Shown piece by piece: positions 12,350-23,640 of a stretch of 64,000 nucleotides of DNA; within the stretch, counting starts at the first letter, position 1, and the number at the start of each line of letters is the position of its first letter. Made by a program: the position numbers and the translations under genes. The DNA is from Doryteuthis pealeii. Taxonomy: Eukaryota; Mollusca; Cephalopoda; Myopsida; Loliginidae. Below the pieces are notes generated by a model. The model was not told the origin of the DNA and made no database searches. It was given only the letters and a program-made list of their open reading frames with translations. The DNA lies in assembly GCA_023376005.1 (NCBI GenBank), contig CM042143.1:86330051-86394050 (forward strand), read 5' to 3'.

Positions 12350-12857
12350 AAATTTTCGGTAATTTATGAGGAAGTACGTCCCGGTCTCCTGCCTCAAGAG
12401 TTGCTGCCCGGTGACTATTAAAATAGCGACCCAGCTCAAGCTATTCAAAACTATCCATCTATCTCAATTTGTTCATATTTATCTATATTACTTTAAATAC
12501 TAAGATTTTTTTTTATTCATGTTTGTTTAATGTGTTGTTTTTAGTTTAAATAAACAAGAATTACGACAAAAAAAGAAGCGACCACCTCCCCCAAATACAT
12601 TTACTTGTCCAAAATATCTATCTATCTCTATTTGTTCGTATCTATCTATACCATTTTGTTTGTTTATCTATCTATCTATCTATCTCAGTCTATTCAAAAC
12701 TATATATCCATCTTCATATCTAAACAAGAATTATGACAAATTACGATAAATAAACAAGAATTACGATGAGCTGGGGTTGTTATTTTGATAGTCACCGAGT
12801 AGCGGTCTTTGAGGCGGGAGACTAGGATGCACTTCTTCATAAATTACCAAATTTTCT
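12350..12857. mobile_element. Fold-back element with terminal inverted repeats of about 90 bp
   Basis: The left arm, about 12350-12437, is mirrored by the right arm at about 12768-12857. Both contain GGTAATTTATGARGAAGT and GGTGACTAT-type cores (right arm read in reverse complement). The interior is AT-rich with a TCTA repeat (about 12666-12690) and no coding capacity. This is most likely a MITE or fold-back DNA transposon; target duplications are not clear. Confidence 0.75.
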
Positions 12858-13319
12858 CTTACATTAAAAACACATTTAAACCAGCAAAATATAGATTTAA
12901 CAACAACCAAGAATTCCCAAAAAACAATAGTAACCAAAAGGAAGGACATGAATCTGGACACACTCTCAGACAATTTTGGAGACCAATTCTTCCATTACCA
13001 GATGTTTGTCTTGGCTGTGTTTCCATTAGACTTTGTAACACACTACACAGCTTAGTGCATTACATGTTCTCAAGAGGGTGATTAAAATACTAAAAAAAAA
13101 AAACTTTCTCCGCACTTCCCCCAGTCCCAAGGCTGAAGGGACACAGATGAGGCTTGATAATTTGTGACATGTGTCCAATTGGACACATAGTGAAATGAAT
13201 ATAGGTGTTGAGTTTATACAGTTCTAAGAGACAGTCATCTCTGGACTGCAGGTTCAATCCTGGCCAAGGGCGACAGTAACATAGAATAATTATCAGCTTA
13301 ACACTTGTACCTGGTCATG

Positions 13320-13520
13320 GTTAACAGAATGAGAACAGTCTACCACCACGGATTGAATAAATGGTTCTATGAAAGCTCTCAATTGATCTTGAGTTTAACA
13401 AAAAGGCTCCCGAATTCAAGAAATAACTGGAGAAGGCCGAAGGGCACATCAGCCAAAATGTTGTGTTGATAACAATAAACAATAGTCCAAATAATACAGA
13501 AAATGTATTATTGAAGAAAG
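13320..13520 (+). repeat. Dispersed repeat V, partial copy
   Basis: It contains GAGAAGGCCGAAGGGCACAT followed by CAGCCAAAATGTTGTG, matching the right arm of the fold-back copy at 46335-46580. Related sequence occurs at about 38510-38680. The family is unidentified. Confidence 0.6.
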
Positions 13521-14571
13521 AAAGAAATAGCAAAAGTATAGAATAATCTATATATTAATACTCATGTTCCTTAATTGTATGACTGTTATCATCTTGCAAC
13601 ACCCTCTGTTTAAAAATGAAACTATCCAAGAGGAAGTGCAAAAACGTAAATTGTGATTATCTGGTGTCGCTTATCCACTGAATCCTTATTTCTCCCATTA
13701 TAAAATGAATCGTCCCAAATAGAATAAAAAAATGCAAACCAGCATAATAATAAAAATAAACAACTTAAAAACAAGAATATATAAAGATAAATATATAATA
13801 AACCAATATTTAGAAAAATAATTTTTATTGATCTATATATAAATATAGATAAGGGATTTATTCTTAATGACATTTTATATCCTAGGCAGTGCTGGGTAGC
13901 TCTGCTAGTATTCATAAAGAAGCAAAAATGAATTTCCAAATCCATAGAAAAAAAAAATTTTTTTTAAAAATATATGGAAGCTGAATAGGCATAAAATCTT
14001 GAGAAACCATCAATATTTTTAGCATCTCTTAAAATTAATTTATTAACCATTTTGGTTATTAGGTGCTACCATATAAATGTTTAGATTGATGATTTGGTGC
14101 TATGAAGATTGATTGAATTGTTGAAATAAAGTGACAAATAAAAATAAAATGAGGAGGGAGGTGGGGAGAATACTTTAATTTAAAATGGACAGACAAAGCT
14201 GGAACGGGGGTGGGACAAGAAAGAAAGGAAAAATGGAACAAAGGTGATGGAAAATAGGTTCTTCCAAAGATGGACAGTTTGAAGAATTTTAGGATTGGCA
14301 CGGAATCTTTTCATTACAAGATTCAAATGAAGATGAATGACAAGAGTGGAATTTGTGGCAGACAATGGGGGGGGGGGGTCAGATGAAGAATAATAACTGA
14401 CAGACTCATTCAACACTGGTCATTAACAATGACATTTCAGTTTTTAAATAGGTTTCATGTCAACCCCTCCCCCATACACATTCAACAAACTGATCATTGT
14501 TCAATTTTTGGAGTCAGAAGAGAATAAATTGATAAGAATAGGAATCCAATCTCAAGACTAATTACAAAGAG

Positions 14572-15055
14572 ACGCCCACCCTGTCGACTGGGGCTGTAGA
14601 ATACACTGACCGCACCTCTGTAGAGAGGTAAGATCCTCCCAACAGGGCCACCCATGATGTTTAAGCACGGAACCCTGGTAGCTGAGCAGTCCATGACATG
14701 CAAAACTCCACTTTAGCTCTTACTTAGGCCAGATGGGTGGTCGAAGAGGCTCCCTGTGATCAATCGGCTGGTCATACCAAGCCCTAGCATCTATATGATT
14801 GTCCCAACACTATTGCTCTTATGGCAAACCCCCAACCCTTTTTATCATATTTGTGCTAGAAGTCAGTGGTCGAGGGTGTTAGTGTCCTGGGTATGATAAA
14901 CTGCATCTAGTGGTGAAGTTTCAATTTTGGAACTCTGGAAAATGTGGGGTATCTCTTTATTGCCATTACTGCCAAGTCCATCCTGACCCAGAATGGTAGT
15001 ACCTGTTGGGGTCCCATGTATGGGTTAAATAGATCAAAAAATGAGTAATAAAAAC
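14572..15055 (-). repeat. R1 repeat, long copy in minus orientation
   Basis: Both modules are seen in reverse: first the 3' module (CACCTCTGTAGAGAGGTAAG; CCATGATGTTTAAGCAC; GCATCTATATGATTGTCCCA), then the 5' module (AACTGCATCTAGTGGTGAAG; AATGGTAGTACCTGTTGGGG). This copy shows the module order clearly. Confidence 0.85.
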
Positions 15056-15399
15056 AGGCTTAAAAAATTGATTTATACACTTATTATATTTCTATGAGGA
15101 AAATGAGGAGTAAAAAGGTTTTTTTTACCCCCCCCCTCTCAGACAAAAATAGGGTGTGGATTTTATTAAACTTTAATTTTTGTTGGTCTGCACCAATTTT
15201 CCTTTATATAAGGATGTTCACTCGGTCATTGTACAAACGTTATTGTCACACTACATTACTTGTAGTTGGCACTGTTGTGGTAATGTGATCAAAGTTTGAG
15301 CCTGATTGCACCATTTTGCTTGCTATCTTTATTATGTAAACATGGTCACTCCACTAGCAATATGCACCAAGGAAGTGACCTGATTTCTCTGGCTGGAAT

Positions 15400-15680
15400 G
15401 AGTGTCAGGGGCTGAAATTCATTGGAAACTTTTAGCATAATACGGATACAGTACAGTACCATGTAAAAGTGGGTATGGGTGAATAGAGAACTTTAAAAGT
15501 GGCCAGACAAGTGTGATGCACAAAGATGCCTGTCAACCTCCACCACTGATGAGAAGATTCAGTAACCTTGAGAGATGGCAATGTCAAACCAGCAAGTTAT
15601 CATCGATGAGGTAGCTTGTTCTCCGCAGATTAGTCATCACTCTGCCGATCAAATCATCTATGATGAGATTGTCTCCCTCA
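15400..15680 (+). repeat. Dispersed repeat E
   Basis: It shares ACCACTGATGAGAAGATTCA, GAGATGG and GAGGTAGCTTGTTCTCYGCA with 27958-28115 and 39375-39680. Family type is unknown; no poly(A) tail or inverted repeats are obvious. Confidence 0.75.
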
Positions 15681-15704
15681 TATATTTATGCCATAAAAAA
15701 AAAG

Positions 15705-15860
15705 TAAAGTCGTCGGGGCGGCCCAATGTCGGTATCAGCAAAACAGCGAGGGAGTCTATCCCCTTTTCAATAGCACTAGACCAAGGAGATTATTTTAGCG
15801 TCTGAGATGGAGCGCCACACCTATCATAAGCTCCTTACTTTACTGCACAGATCCCTGTGC
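15705..15860 (+). repeat. SINE-C body fragment
   Basis: Shared body motifs: GCCCAATGTCGGTATCAGC, GCGAGGGAGTCTATCCCCTT, GCACTAGACCAAGGAGATTA and CTCCTTACTTTACTGCACAG. The tRNA-like head is missing. It ends only about 50 bp from the next exon. Confidence 0.8.
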
Positions 15861-15908
15861 TACTCATACTCAACTTTTTTTGTATTAAGAAAATGAAAAG
15901 CTACTTAC

Positions 15909-15968
15909 CATTAGGATTCGCCTATAACTGTCTCTGTCAATGCCCCACAATTTTACATCGTTTTTAGC
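15909..15968 (-). CDS. PRKAR1A: PKA type I regulatory subunit, internal exon (end of CNB-A)
   Basis: A 60-nt, phase-0 exon encoding [20 protein letters not shown]. The acceptor is TTTTTCAG and the donor ATG|gtaagt. It closes CNB-A; the KLWGIDR strand and following helix carry the capping and docking surface of RI. Sequence is intact and strongly conserved. Confidence 0.97.
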
Positions 15969-16189
15969 CTGAAAAAGAAATAAAATAAAAAACAATATAT
16001 GAAGAAAGTATTACAAATTTAGCATTACTAAAAGAATTCACAAGATAATGATAGAAAATCAAATCATTTAGTTTCATCACATGTAACTTGGATAGAAGAT
16101 GGTCACTAGAAAATAACTCGCTCTCTTTGTCCCTAATATAAGAATTAGTGAGGTGTTAACTCAGTAGCTAACACCCATCTCTTATAATG

Positions 16190-16690
16190 CATTAGGTTGT
16201 CCTAAAGGGTAACCCAACACAAAACATATGCATTGAACAAATCCTGACAAAGAGTTATAACAAACAGACTTTATTGTCTAAGCAAAGTTCAACAGAAAGA
16301 ATACAAAACAGGATAGATAAATGTCCCAAAAGAGTCTTTGTAAATAGTTTTGAGACTATAAAATGAAGGATAAAGGTTGTTTCTTACTGTGAAGAAAACC
16401 TTGCATATTCTGGTACGTGGAAAAAAGAGCAAAACAGGTGCCACCAAATCTCTATGAAAACTAAGAGTATAAAAGGCCCATGTACAGGTACACATATTGC
16501 CTGTCGCTTGGGGGGGGGCCTCCGACCAAATCCCAATGGATGGAGACACAAGTTGTGTTTAGTTCACGGCTGGAGAATCCAGGAAAAAAAGAGTTTGATT
16601 TTGGCGGCTATCCTTTATATATCTTGCTCACAATGCCACCAAATGGCAACCCATAATAAGTAAGGGGAGATAATTCATACATTACAAAAA
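16190..16690 (-). mobile_element. Possible LTR (tentative)
   Basis: On the minus strand a TATATAAAGG box (about 16614-16623) is followed about 345 bases later by AATAAAG (in GACAATAAAGTCTGTTTG, about 16264-16281), spaced as in an LTR U3-R-U5. Exact TG/CA ends and target duplication could not be fixed and no internal retroelement genes adjoin it. It could be an unrelated AT-rich coincidence. Confidence 0.3.
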
Positions 16691-16740
16691 GAAAAAAATT
16701 CATCATGACCCCTCAATGACTTTCAAGTTATTACAATTCT

Positions 16741-17285
16741 ATGACATTCTTTAAGCGTGGAAAATTGGACCAAACCATTAAACCAAACTTGACAGTTATG
16801 ATAATAATAAATTTTGACCATACAACAAAATGGTATATGCATAAACCAGAATCTGTTCTTGAGAATGAAACGCATAAAATTCTCTGGGACTTTGAGATAA
16901 AAAACGGATCACCTTATCCCAGCAAGAAGACCAGACCTAGTGCTGATTAACAAAAAAAAGAAAGAACTTGTTGACTGGTGGATTTTGCAGTTCCAGCCGA
17001 TCACAGGCTGAAGAGGAAAACGAAAAGATGGACAAATACCTGGACCTTGCCAGAGAACTGAAAAGGCTGTGGAATATGAGTCAAAGTGATACCAATTGTA
17101 GTTGGTGCACTTGGAACGATCCCAAAAAGCTTGGAAAAAAGACTGGAAAATCTGGAAATCAGAGGAAGAATTGAGACCATCCAGAATACTGCACTGCTGC
17201 AATCTGACAGAATACTCAGAAGAGTCCTGGAGATCTGAGGAGACTTGTTGTCACTCAGACTCCAGTGAAAGACCATCAGCTAATG
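16741..17285 (+). pseudogene. LINE fossil: C-terminal part of ORF2
   Basis: Across shifting plus-strand frames the sequence reads THKILWDFEIK, then (about +1) DHLIPARRPDLVLINKKK, VDFAVPADHRLKRK, KYLDLARELKRLWN and VIPIVVGALGTIPKSLEKRL, ending in ALLQSDRILRRVLEI and a TGA. The RPDLV...VDFAVP pattern resembles the restriction-like endonuclease of some LINEs, but this assignment is from recall. Several frameshifts make it non-functional. A second, minus-strand piece of the same region lies at 18735-18905. Confidence 0.75.
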
Positions 17286-17363
17286 CTGGTGTGAAGAACT
17301 CTATAATAATAACATTATTGCCTACATTACCCAGATGCACCACAACTCATCAAAGGTTCATGT

Positions 17364-17770
17364 ATAGTACATAGAATAATGTACTAATGTCAAGAAAAGG
17401 AATAGTGTACAGTCATAACATACATGTATGTGTCTGCACGCATACGTATGTGTATGGAGGGGGGGATATCAGGTTATGTATAAGTATTTACCCAACCACT
17501 CCACCATGGGTAGGATGTGACACAAGGTCAATTTCTAAGCAGAGTAAAAAGTTTTATGCATAGTACATAGAATAATGTACTAATGTCAGGAAGATGAAAA
17601 GTGTACAGTCATAATATACATGTGTGTGTGTGGGGGGGGGGTATGTGAAAAGCATACAGTCACAGCACACATACATACGTGTATGGATGGGGGGGGTCAG
17701 GTTATGTGTAAGTATTTACCCAACTGCTCCACCACTGGACACGATGTGATACAAGGTCAATTTTCTTAGA
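17364..17770 (+). repeat. Tandem duplication of about 200 bp
   Basis: Two units, about 17364-17562 and 17563-17770, each contain CATAGAATAATGTACTAATG, a G-rich run, GTATTTACCCAAC and a SINE-B tail piece with ACAAGGTCAATTT. The duplication thus took place after SINE-B inserted. Confidence 0.75.
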
Positions 17771-18240
17771 TTGATTGCCTAGGCTAAAGAATTCAGTCTG
17801 CCTACTATTTACCCATAGCTTAGGGGAGAATAGAATGGATTCATTAGATGGGCATAAGTACAAAATGAAAAGCAAAAAACCCCCTCCAGGATTTTTGGTT
17901 TGGTCTCTTTGTTTAATGGCATATCAAACCTCCATAGGTTATTTAATGCCAAAGAGAAAAAAGAATAGTAGTGGTACTATCTAACCCATAGTTAGGGAGG
18001 ATGAGAGGGTTCATGCCTTTCCTAAGGGTATTAGTCCAAAAGCAAACATTTATGCACAACAGGAGTTCAAACTTTCTTTACTACAATGTCGCAGTCGAAT
18101 ATATTAGCCATTATGCCACAGGGACTCCTCCTTGTCCAGGATTTGAACTCTGATCGCCAATTCCATTTCCTATGATGATAACCTTTACACAAAGTGCACC
18201 TCCTAGAGACAAAAATGCATAACAGGCAATTCTACATTTG
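17770..18240 (-). repeat. SINE-B and related tRNA-like fragments
   Basis: Minus-oriented SINE-B body pieces (CTACTATTTACCCATAGCTT; CATGCCTTTCCTAAGGGTAT) are interrupted by a short R1-like piece near 17890-17960. A minus-strand tRNA-like head lies at about 18060-18125 (GTGGCATAATGGCTAATA, then GTTTGAACTCC). A second head-like piece ends near 18200. Confidence 0.6.
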
Positions 18241-18518
18241 AAGTACCTGACCTAATGGGTTGATCCAATTAACATATTTACCACCACAGTTTTCTACGCA
18301 CGCAGAAAAGGCCATTGAATAGAATGGACATAATGTTTGTCTGTTTGTTTACTTGCTTTTACACTACTGGCGACTGCTTTCAATACTGTTTTCTGACCCC
18401 CACCTCCTGAGAAAGGCCATTGTATAAATTAACCAATTTAAAAATAAAAAAAACTTTTTTCTAGAAGGAGGAGGAGGGGAGGAGGTTATAATTGTTATCA
18501 GCACGAAAAATAGATAGG

Positions 18519-18730
18519 TAGGTTGGTTGGGTTTTGCGGCATGTCAACCTATTGGGTCATTTTATGCTGAACATGTTTTGTTTGATTCATTCTTGAGGGG
18601 TAATCAATATTTTTTTCAAACTCATTTTCTTAAACACATTCATTTGAACTCATTTTTCTATTTAACCTATAAATGGGACCCTAACAGATACTACCACTCC
18701 AGGTTAGAGTGAGTTTAACACCATAGTTTT
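18519..18730 (+). repeat. R1 repeat, 5' module
   Basis: Motifs GGCATGTCAACCTATTGGGT, ATAAATGGGACCCTAACAGA and TACTACCACTCC. Truncated after about 200 bp. Confidence 0.8.
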
Positions 18731-18734
18731 TCAC

Positions 18735-18905
18735 AAATGTCTAAGTGATAACAAGTCTCCTCAGGTCTTCAGGACTCTTCTAAGTATTCTAGCTGATCTT
18801 AACAATGTTGTGGTCTGGACCGTCCGATTCTTCCATTGATCTCCAATTCTCCCAGTTTTTTTTTTCAGTCCTTTGGGGACCATTCAAAGGGCATTAACTA
18901 GAATG
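18735..18905 (-). pseudogene. LINE fossil, same ORF2 end as 16741-17285
   Basis: On the minus strand the broken frames give an EINGRIRTVQTT-like stretch, SARILRRVLKT and a TGA, the same C-terminus as the plus-strand fossil 1.5 kb to the left. Several indels are present. Confidence 0.6.
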
Positions 18906-19794
18906 GGTATCCCCATCATTTTCCTGTTCTATAGGTCAAATAGATGTTTAAAAATTATTTGTATTTAATAGGACCCTGTGCAAAAGAAGTGTTAAACAAC
19001 TACACAAGAAATCTAAATATGAATGTAGAATAAATGCAATTCCCTAACCTCTAGGCATAAGATAACCCTAGATGAGTTTACATAACATTAAATTAAATCA
19101 CTCAATCATTTGATTAAGAAACCAAATTAATTAATGAAAGTTTTTCAAAATGGTTGGGTGGATGGCAATTTTTGGTTAAAAAATCCAACTTCAGAGTATG
19201 ATTTTTTTTCTTTTTCTGATAGAAAATTTTAAGAGTTTTAGTCAAACACTTCTTCATAGAATGTGGAGCATTCATTCACATTAGGAACCCCTTTTTTTAA
19301 TGCAAATAATATGAAAGATCTATTTTAAAAAGTCAACATAGATAACATTCAATCCTTTTTGAGAGAAATAAAATTATACCAAAAAATATAAACATAAACC
19401 TGATCAATACCAAGCAAAAAGTAATCCTTTAACTCAATGCCTGACGATGCTAACATCATTAAAACCGTTAGCTATAAAATTGTAAATATAGATATACAAC
19501 ATATATTGTTTACTAACCTCTAGGCATGAAATAACCCGACAAGTTGATAGGCCATTAAAATCCATCAACCATCAAGAGATTTTTATATTAAAATAAAAAA
19601 GTTACTTTTCAAAAGAAAAAGAAGGAAAATTTGAATAAGTATATCTTTTGTCTCTAATCATGTACTGTGAAGAAAAAAAAAGACTGCTATGTAGCCGCAG
19701 ATGGATTGGTGGGGAATTATTCTGCACTTGGCAAATAAATTGAACAAAGTTTCGCTTCTATTTATTTTATCAATCCATTATAAAAATAAATTTT

Positions 19795-20045
19795 ATGGCA
19801 ATTTGGATGATAAATACTTTGAACAACAAACAGGCTGTAAGTAAACACGTATATATTATCTATTTATCTATACCTACATAAAGGGCATTCATGTCTATGT
19901 ATGTATGAAAGAAACTACGAAAATAAAACAATTAACGGCAAAGTAAATATATATACACATATTCACTATCACCAGATCTTGCTTTTTGAGCAAATAATGA
20001 AGATTTGATTTATATTCATGAAGATGATTAAAAAATAAAATTCAA
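19795..20045 (+). repeat. Dispersed repeat R, copy 1
   Basis: It contains TTTTATGGCAATTTGGATGA, AACAGGCTGTAAGTAAACAC and ATTCACTATCACCAGATCTT. Close copies lie at 21425-21725 and (partial) 20310-20400, and a diverged one at 41740-41940. Confidence 0.8.
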
Positions 20046-20484
20046 ATAGTAACAGCAGAGATTTTTTTTTTTTTTTTTTAAATTTAAAATTTGATTTTTC
20101 TTTTCAGATTGTCTGTGCACTTCCTTTTTCTGACACCCCACCAGACCGGATCAATGCAAGGTCTTTTTTTTTTTTACATAGGAAGTTTAATGGGGCATCC
20201 TGAGAGGATCCAACTCACAATTCAGTAATAATGGAACTGTGAGACTAACTTTTTTACCCACCCCACCCACCCCACCCAGGCAATGCTAGGTAGCCACTTC
20301 TAGTCAATTATAAAGATAAATTTTATGGCAATTTTAAATTGGAAGATAAATACTTTGAACAAAAAACAGGCTGTAAGTAAACACATATATATATTGTAGT
20401 CTATAAAGAATAAAGATAAAAAAAAGAAGACATTTTATGAATAACTAAAACAGTAGAAACCATAGTGGGTACCTACTATATATA

Positions 20485-20775
20485 TTTACCAACCCCTCCG
20501 CATGAGCAGGATGCAACACAAGGTCAGTTTCTTAAGCGGAGTTTAACAGGTTTGAATTCAGAGTTTTCCTTCTCCTAGACTGGTTACCTAGCCATGGTTA
20601 AAGAGTCCAGTCTGCCCTACTATTTACCCATAGCTGGAGGGAGTATAGTAGGATTCATACTTTTCCCAAGTGTATTAGTGCTATATGAAATGCAAGCAGT
20701 TTCGTCTAGGATCTGAACTCGGGTCGATGAGTCCATTTACTATGACTCTAACCATTATGCCACACGCCTCTATAC
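20485..20775 (-). repeat. SINE-B, full-length, minus orientation
   Basis: On the minus strand the tRNA-like head reads GTGTGGCATAATGGTTAGAG (A box) and CGAGTTCAGATCCTAGACG (B box). The body and then the tail with TTGTGTTGCATCCTGCTCAT follow, ending in a TATATA run. One of the best-preserved copies in the window. Confidence 0.87.
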
Positions 20776-21289
20776 GTTCTATGGCTTAGACTTTAATACT
20801 TTCAAGGACATGCACTTCTTTTGTACACATATTCACATTATTCTGTTTTGCAATTTGTAGATTTATAAAAGACGAGCAGGACCTGTGGATATCCCACAGT
20901 ATGATAATTTAATTATTACGATGTTTGATATGTTTAAGAGCTATTACAAAAGTTCAATATATATGAAAAAGTATAATAATCTTGATTTAACTCTCTCTCT
21001 CTCACTCTTTTTGTTTCTTTATTTTCATCTTTTTCAGTATGTTCAATTGTAACAGATTAGTATTATCACTTCTACATGCTCACCCTCACTCTCTATCTTT
21101 CCCTTATCTCTTTCTTTCTTTCTTATTATATTTTTTCTGAGTAGCATATTTTTTTTCTTCCCTTTCTATCTTTATAATAAAGACAAAATGGTCCATTATT
21201 TAGCTGAGGTGATGACACTCATAAAAAAATAAAATAAAAAGAATTCAGCAGAAATAAGTGCATGTTCATAGATAGAACATTAAAAAGTA

Positions 21290-21420
21290 CTACCACTCCG
21301 GGTCATAGTGGACCTGGGAGTAATGGCAATGAAGGGATATTTTAAAATCCCCAGAGCTCCAGAATTGGAACCTCACCACTAGATGTAGTTTAACGTCATA
21401 CCCGGGAAACTAAAACCCTT
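21290..21420 (+). repeat. R1 repeat, internal fragment
   Basis: It contains ACTACCACTCCGGGTCATAG, GACCTGGGAGTAATGGCAAT and CACTAGATGTAGTTTAACGT. A near copy follows at 21740-21860; both flank repeat R, so the R1+R block has been duplicated. Confidence 0.75.
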
Positions 21421-21424
21421 TATT

Positions 21425-21725
21425 TAGATAAATTTTATGGCAATTTGGATGATAAATACTTTGAACAACAAACAAGCTGTAAGTAAACACTTATATATTA
21501 TATATTTATCTATACCTACATAAAGGGCATTCATGTCTATGTCTGTATGTATGTATGTATGTATGTCTGAAGGAAACTATGAAAATACAACTATTAACGG
21601 CAAAGTAAATATATATACACATTCACTATCACCAGATCTTGATTTTTGAGCAAATATAATGAAGATTTGATTTATATTCATGAAGATAATTAAAAAATAA
21701 AATTTAAATAGTAACAGCAGAGATT
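21425..21725 (+). repeat. Dispersed repeat R, copy 2
   Basis: Nearly identical to 19795-20045 apart from microsatellite length (TATG units). Confidence 0.8.
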
Positions 21726-21739
21726 TTTTTTTTTCATTC

Positions 21740-21860
21740 AATAGTCATAGTGGACCTGGGAGTAATGGCAATGAAGGGATACTTTAAAATCCCCAGAGCT
21801 CCAGAATTGGAACCTCAACACTAGATGTAGTTTAACGCCATACCCAGGAAATTAAGACCT
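21740..21860 (+). repeat. R1 repeat, internal fragment
   Basis: Same segment as 21290-21420 (GTGGACCTGGGAGTAATGGC; CTAGATGTAGTTTAACGCCA). Confidence 0.75.
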
Positions 21861-21964
21861 TCAGCCACTTCCTTCTAGCACTGCCATATATATTAAACTC
21901 AATTAACATTGAAATTCCAGAAAAGGTTTATTACTTTTCGTACAGGAATGTGATAAGTAAGTAA

Positions 21965-22263
21965 GTAAAGTTGTCAGGGTTTGCCTAAAGTTGGTATCAG
22001 CCAGTCAGCGAGGGAGTATATCCCCTTTTCACTAGTGCTAGACCAAGGAGATTATTTTAGCATCCGAGGTGGAGCGCCACACCTACCATCAACTCCTTAC
22101 TTTACCACACAGATCCGTATTGAACCACTACACTATAGTTGGACACTATATCTATTGAGTACATAACTTGACTGCAAATAACCTTGTGTATATCTTTATA
22201 TGTGTTCCGTTGAACGAGTCAGACTATCTTGGAGAGGAAATATATTTCCTTACAACATTAAGA
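21965..22263 (+). repeat. SINE-C body plus associated tail
   Basis: The SINE-C body (AAAGTTGGTATCAGCCAGTC; GCGAGGGAGTATATCCCCTT) is followed by a tail with GAGTACATAACTTGACTGCA and GTTGAACGAGTCAGACTATC. The whole block recurs at 24190-24541, so it has either been duplicated or belongs to a longer element. Confidence 0.75.
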
Positions 22264-22299
22264 GTTCATCATTTCATGTAATTTTCAAACCTATTGCAT

Positions 22300-22520
22300 A
22301 ATTGATTTCCCAACTGCAAAAGTCTGTCGACAAAGTCTTTTCCCTCTATTATTCACCCTGACGCAACACCACGAAGCTAAGAGGTCCAGAAGAAAGCAGT
22401 GGCAACAAAGCACCGGCACATCAAAATCTTCAGGGACAGCATTCAAAGGCGACATCTGTGGACGAGAATATTTTTCAAACATTGGACTTCACAGTCACAG
22501 GAGGCGCTGTAACTTCAGGG
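22300..22520 (+). pseudogene. LINE fossil with zinc-finger-type C-terminus
   Basis: The plus strand encodes GDICGREYFSNIGLHSHRRR followed by C, a Cys2His2-type finger of the sort found at the end of some LINE ORF2 proteins. The upstream frame is broken. The finger assignment is direct; the LINE assignment is from family knowledge. Confidence 0.6.
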
Positions 22521-22533
22521 GTACAAAAACTGT

Positions 22534-23172
22534 GGTTATTTCCTATAACTCCAACCTAAAAAAGGGGAACCAGTCTGATTGATTGATAGATTATTTATTT
22601 ATTGATCTACTGGGAAAAAAGAAGACGGGGTTAGGGGTTAGGGTTAGTTTAATGGGAAAATAAATAAATAATTTATCAGTCAATCAGAATGGTTCCCCGT
22701 TTTTAGGTTGGAATTGTAAGGGCAGTCTCCCTTGTCTGAGGGTTTTGGTAAATCTCCTGTGTCTGGAGACCCTATTTTGGTCACGTGACACAGGAACCCA
22801 AGGAGGGAACCCTCTTCTTCTGATGCCACTGAACAAGCCTTGGACATGCTTATCACCTCTCCCCAGCAGACACCTATGGTGCATGCCAGACGCCACAGAC
22901 ACGACACTGCTCACAGTAAGTGGTTTCCACCTATTTTGTCTATGAACACTACTGTGTATGTTTGGACATTTGTGACATTCTATAGTCTGGGGAACTTCGT
23001 TCCCCTATACATGTTGTAATAAAAGTCTTATAAATGTAACTAACGTGTTTGTCGTTTTCCTAACTGAAGTGTTTCGCATTGGGTACTTATCCTTTAAATA
23101 ACCCAATGTTTTATAAGAACCAGAGTTAATACTCTGTGAACCTCTTATAGAATTATAGGAAATAACCGAAAC
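22534..23172 (+). mobile_element. Fold-back MITE copy, split by a solo LTR
   Basis: The element spans 22534-22714 and resumes at 23150-23172. Its left arm, GGTTATTTCCTATAACTCCA, is the reverse complement of the right end TTATAGGAAATAACC. The interior GGGAAAAAAGAAGACGGGGT matches the copy inside 9496-10160. Flanks AAAACTGT and GAAACTAT are a plausible worn 8-bp target duplication. Confidence 0.8.
22715..23149 (+). mobile_element. Solo LTR (435 bp) with 4-bp target duplication GAAT
   Basis: It begins TGTAAGGGCAG and ends CTCTTATA, an imperfect TGTAAG...CTTACA terminal pair (final C changed to T). GAAT lies on each side (22711-22714 and 23150-23153), and removing one copy plus the insert restores the host MITE. 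AATAAA at 23018-23023 is in the expected place for an LTR polyadenylation signal. No internal gag/pol remains, so recombination left a solo LTR. Ty3/gypsy origin is likely but inferred. Confidence 0.75.
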
Positions 23173-23180
23173 TATATTAT

Positions 23181-23520
23181 ATTCACCCATAAACCATAAG
23201 ATGTCGCTGCTCTGCAGCCCTATTGATATTGATATTGAGCTGCTCAGCTCCTGTGTGGCACGTGTCTCGCCAACCCTATCTGCCAAATCTTCCAGGCTTG
23301 AAGATGAAAAGTGCATTTCTTCAGAGACATTTTCATATGGTCTTCAAACCACTTTCGGGGGCCTTCTGCCCTTCGAGTACCTTCTGTGAATTCACCATAA
23401 ACTACTTTACTATAATGGATTAGTCGCTGCTCTGTAGCCCTATTGATCTCGATATTGAGCCACTCAGCTCCTGTGCGGCACATGTCTCACCAACCCTGTC
23501 TGTTGGAGACCAGATCTTCA
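23181..23520 (-). pseudogene. LINE fossil, ORF2 C-terminal region, rearranged
   Basis: The minus strand encodes VVYGEFTEGTRRAEGPRKWF, then EDHMKMSLKKC and WKIWQIGLARH, which resembles the segment before the zinc finger in several LINE ORF2 proteins. An 80-bp piece (GCAGCCCTATTGATATTGAT on plus) occurs twice, at 23203-23283 and 23427-23505. The plus-strand fragment at 31420-31660 carries the same segment and continues into a zinc finger. Confidence 0.65.
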
Positions 23521-23640
23521 CAGCAGTAATCAATCATGTTCCATAAGTGTCTCACCTACGAATCGGAATGATCTTTCCCAACCTTTTGCATATACCGTGT
23601 TAATCAAGTAGGCAGTCATCCATCATCCAGATGCCTGAAT

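Noticed and set aside
15540..15560. CTGATGAG in repeat E as a ribozyme core
   Set aside because: No GAAA box or pairing stems at the right distance in any of the three copies.
22680..22945. Overlapping 66-76-codon frames at 22680-22945
   Set aside because: They fall inside the solo LTR and have no recognisable motif.
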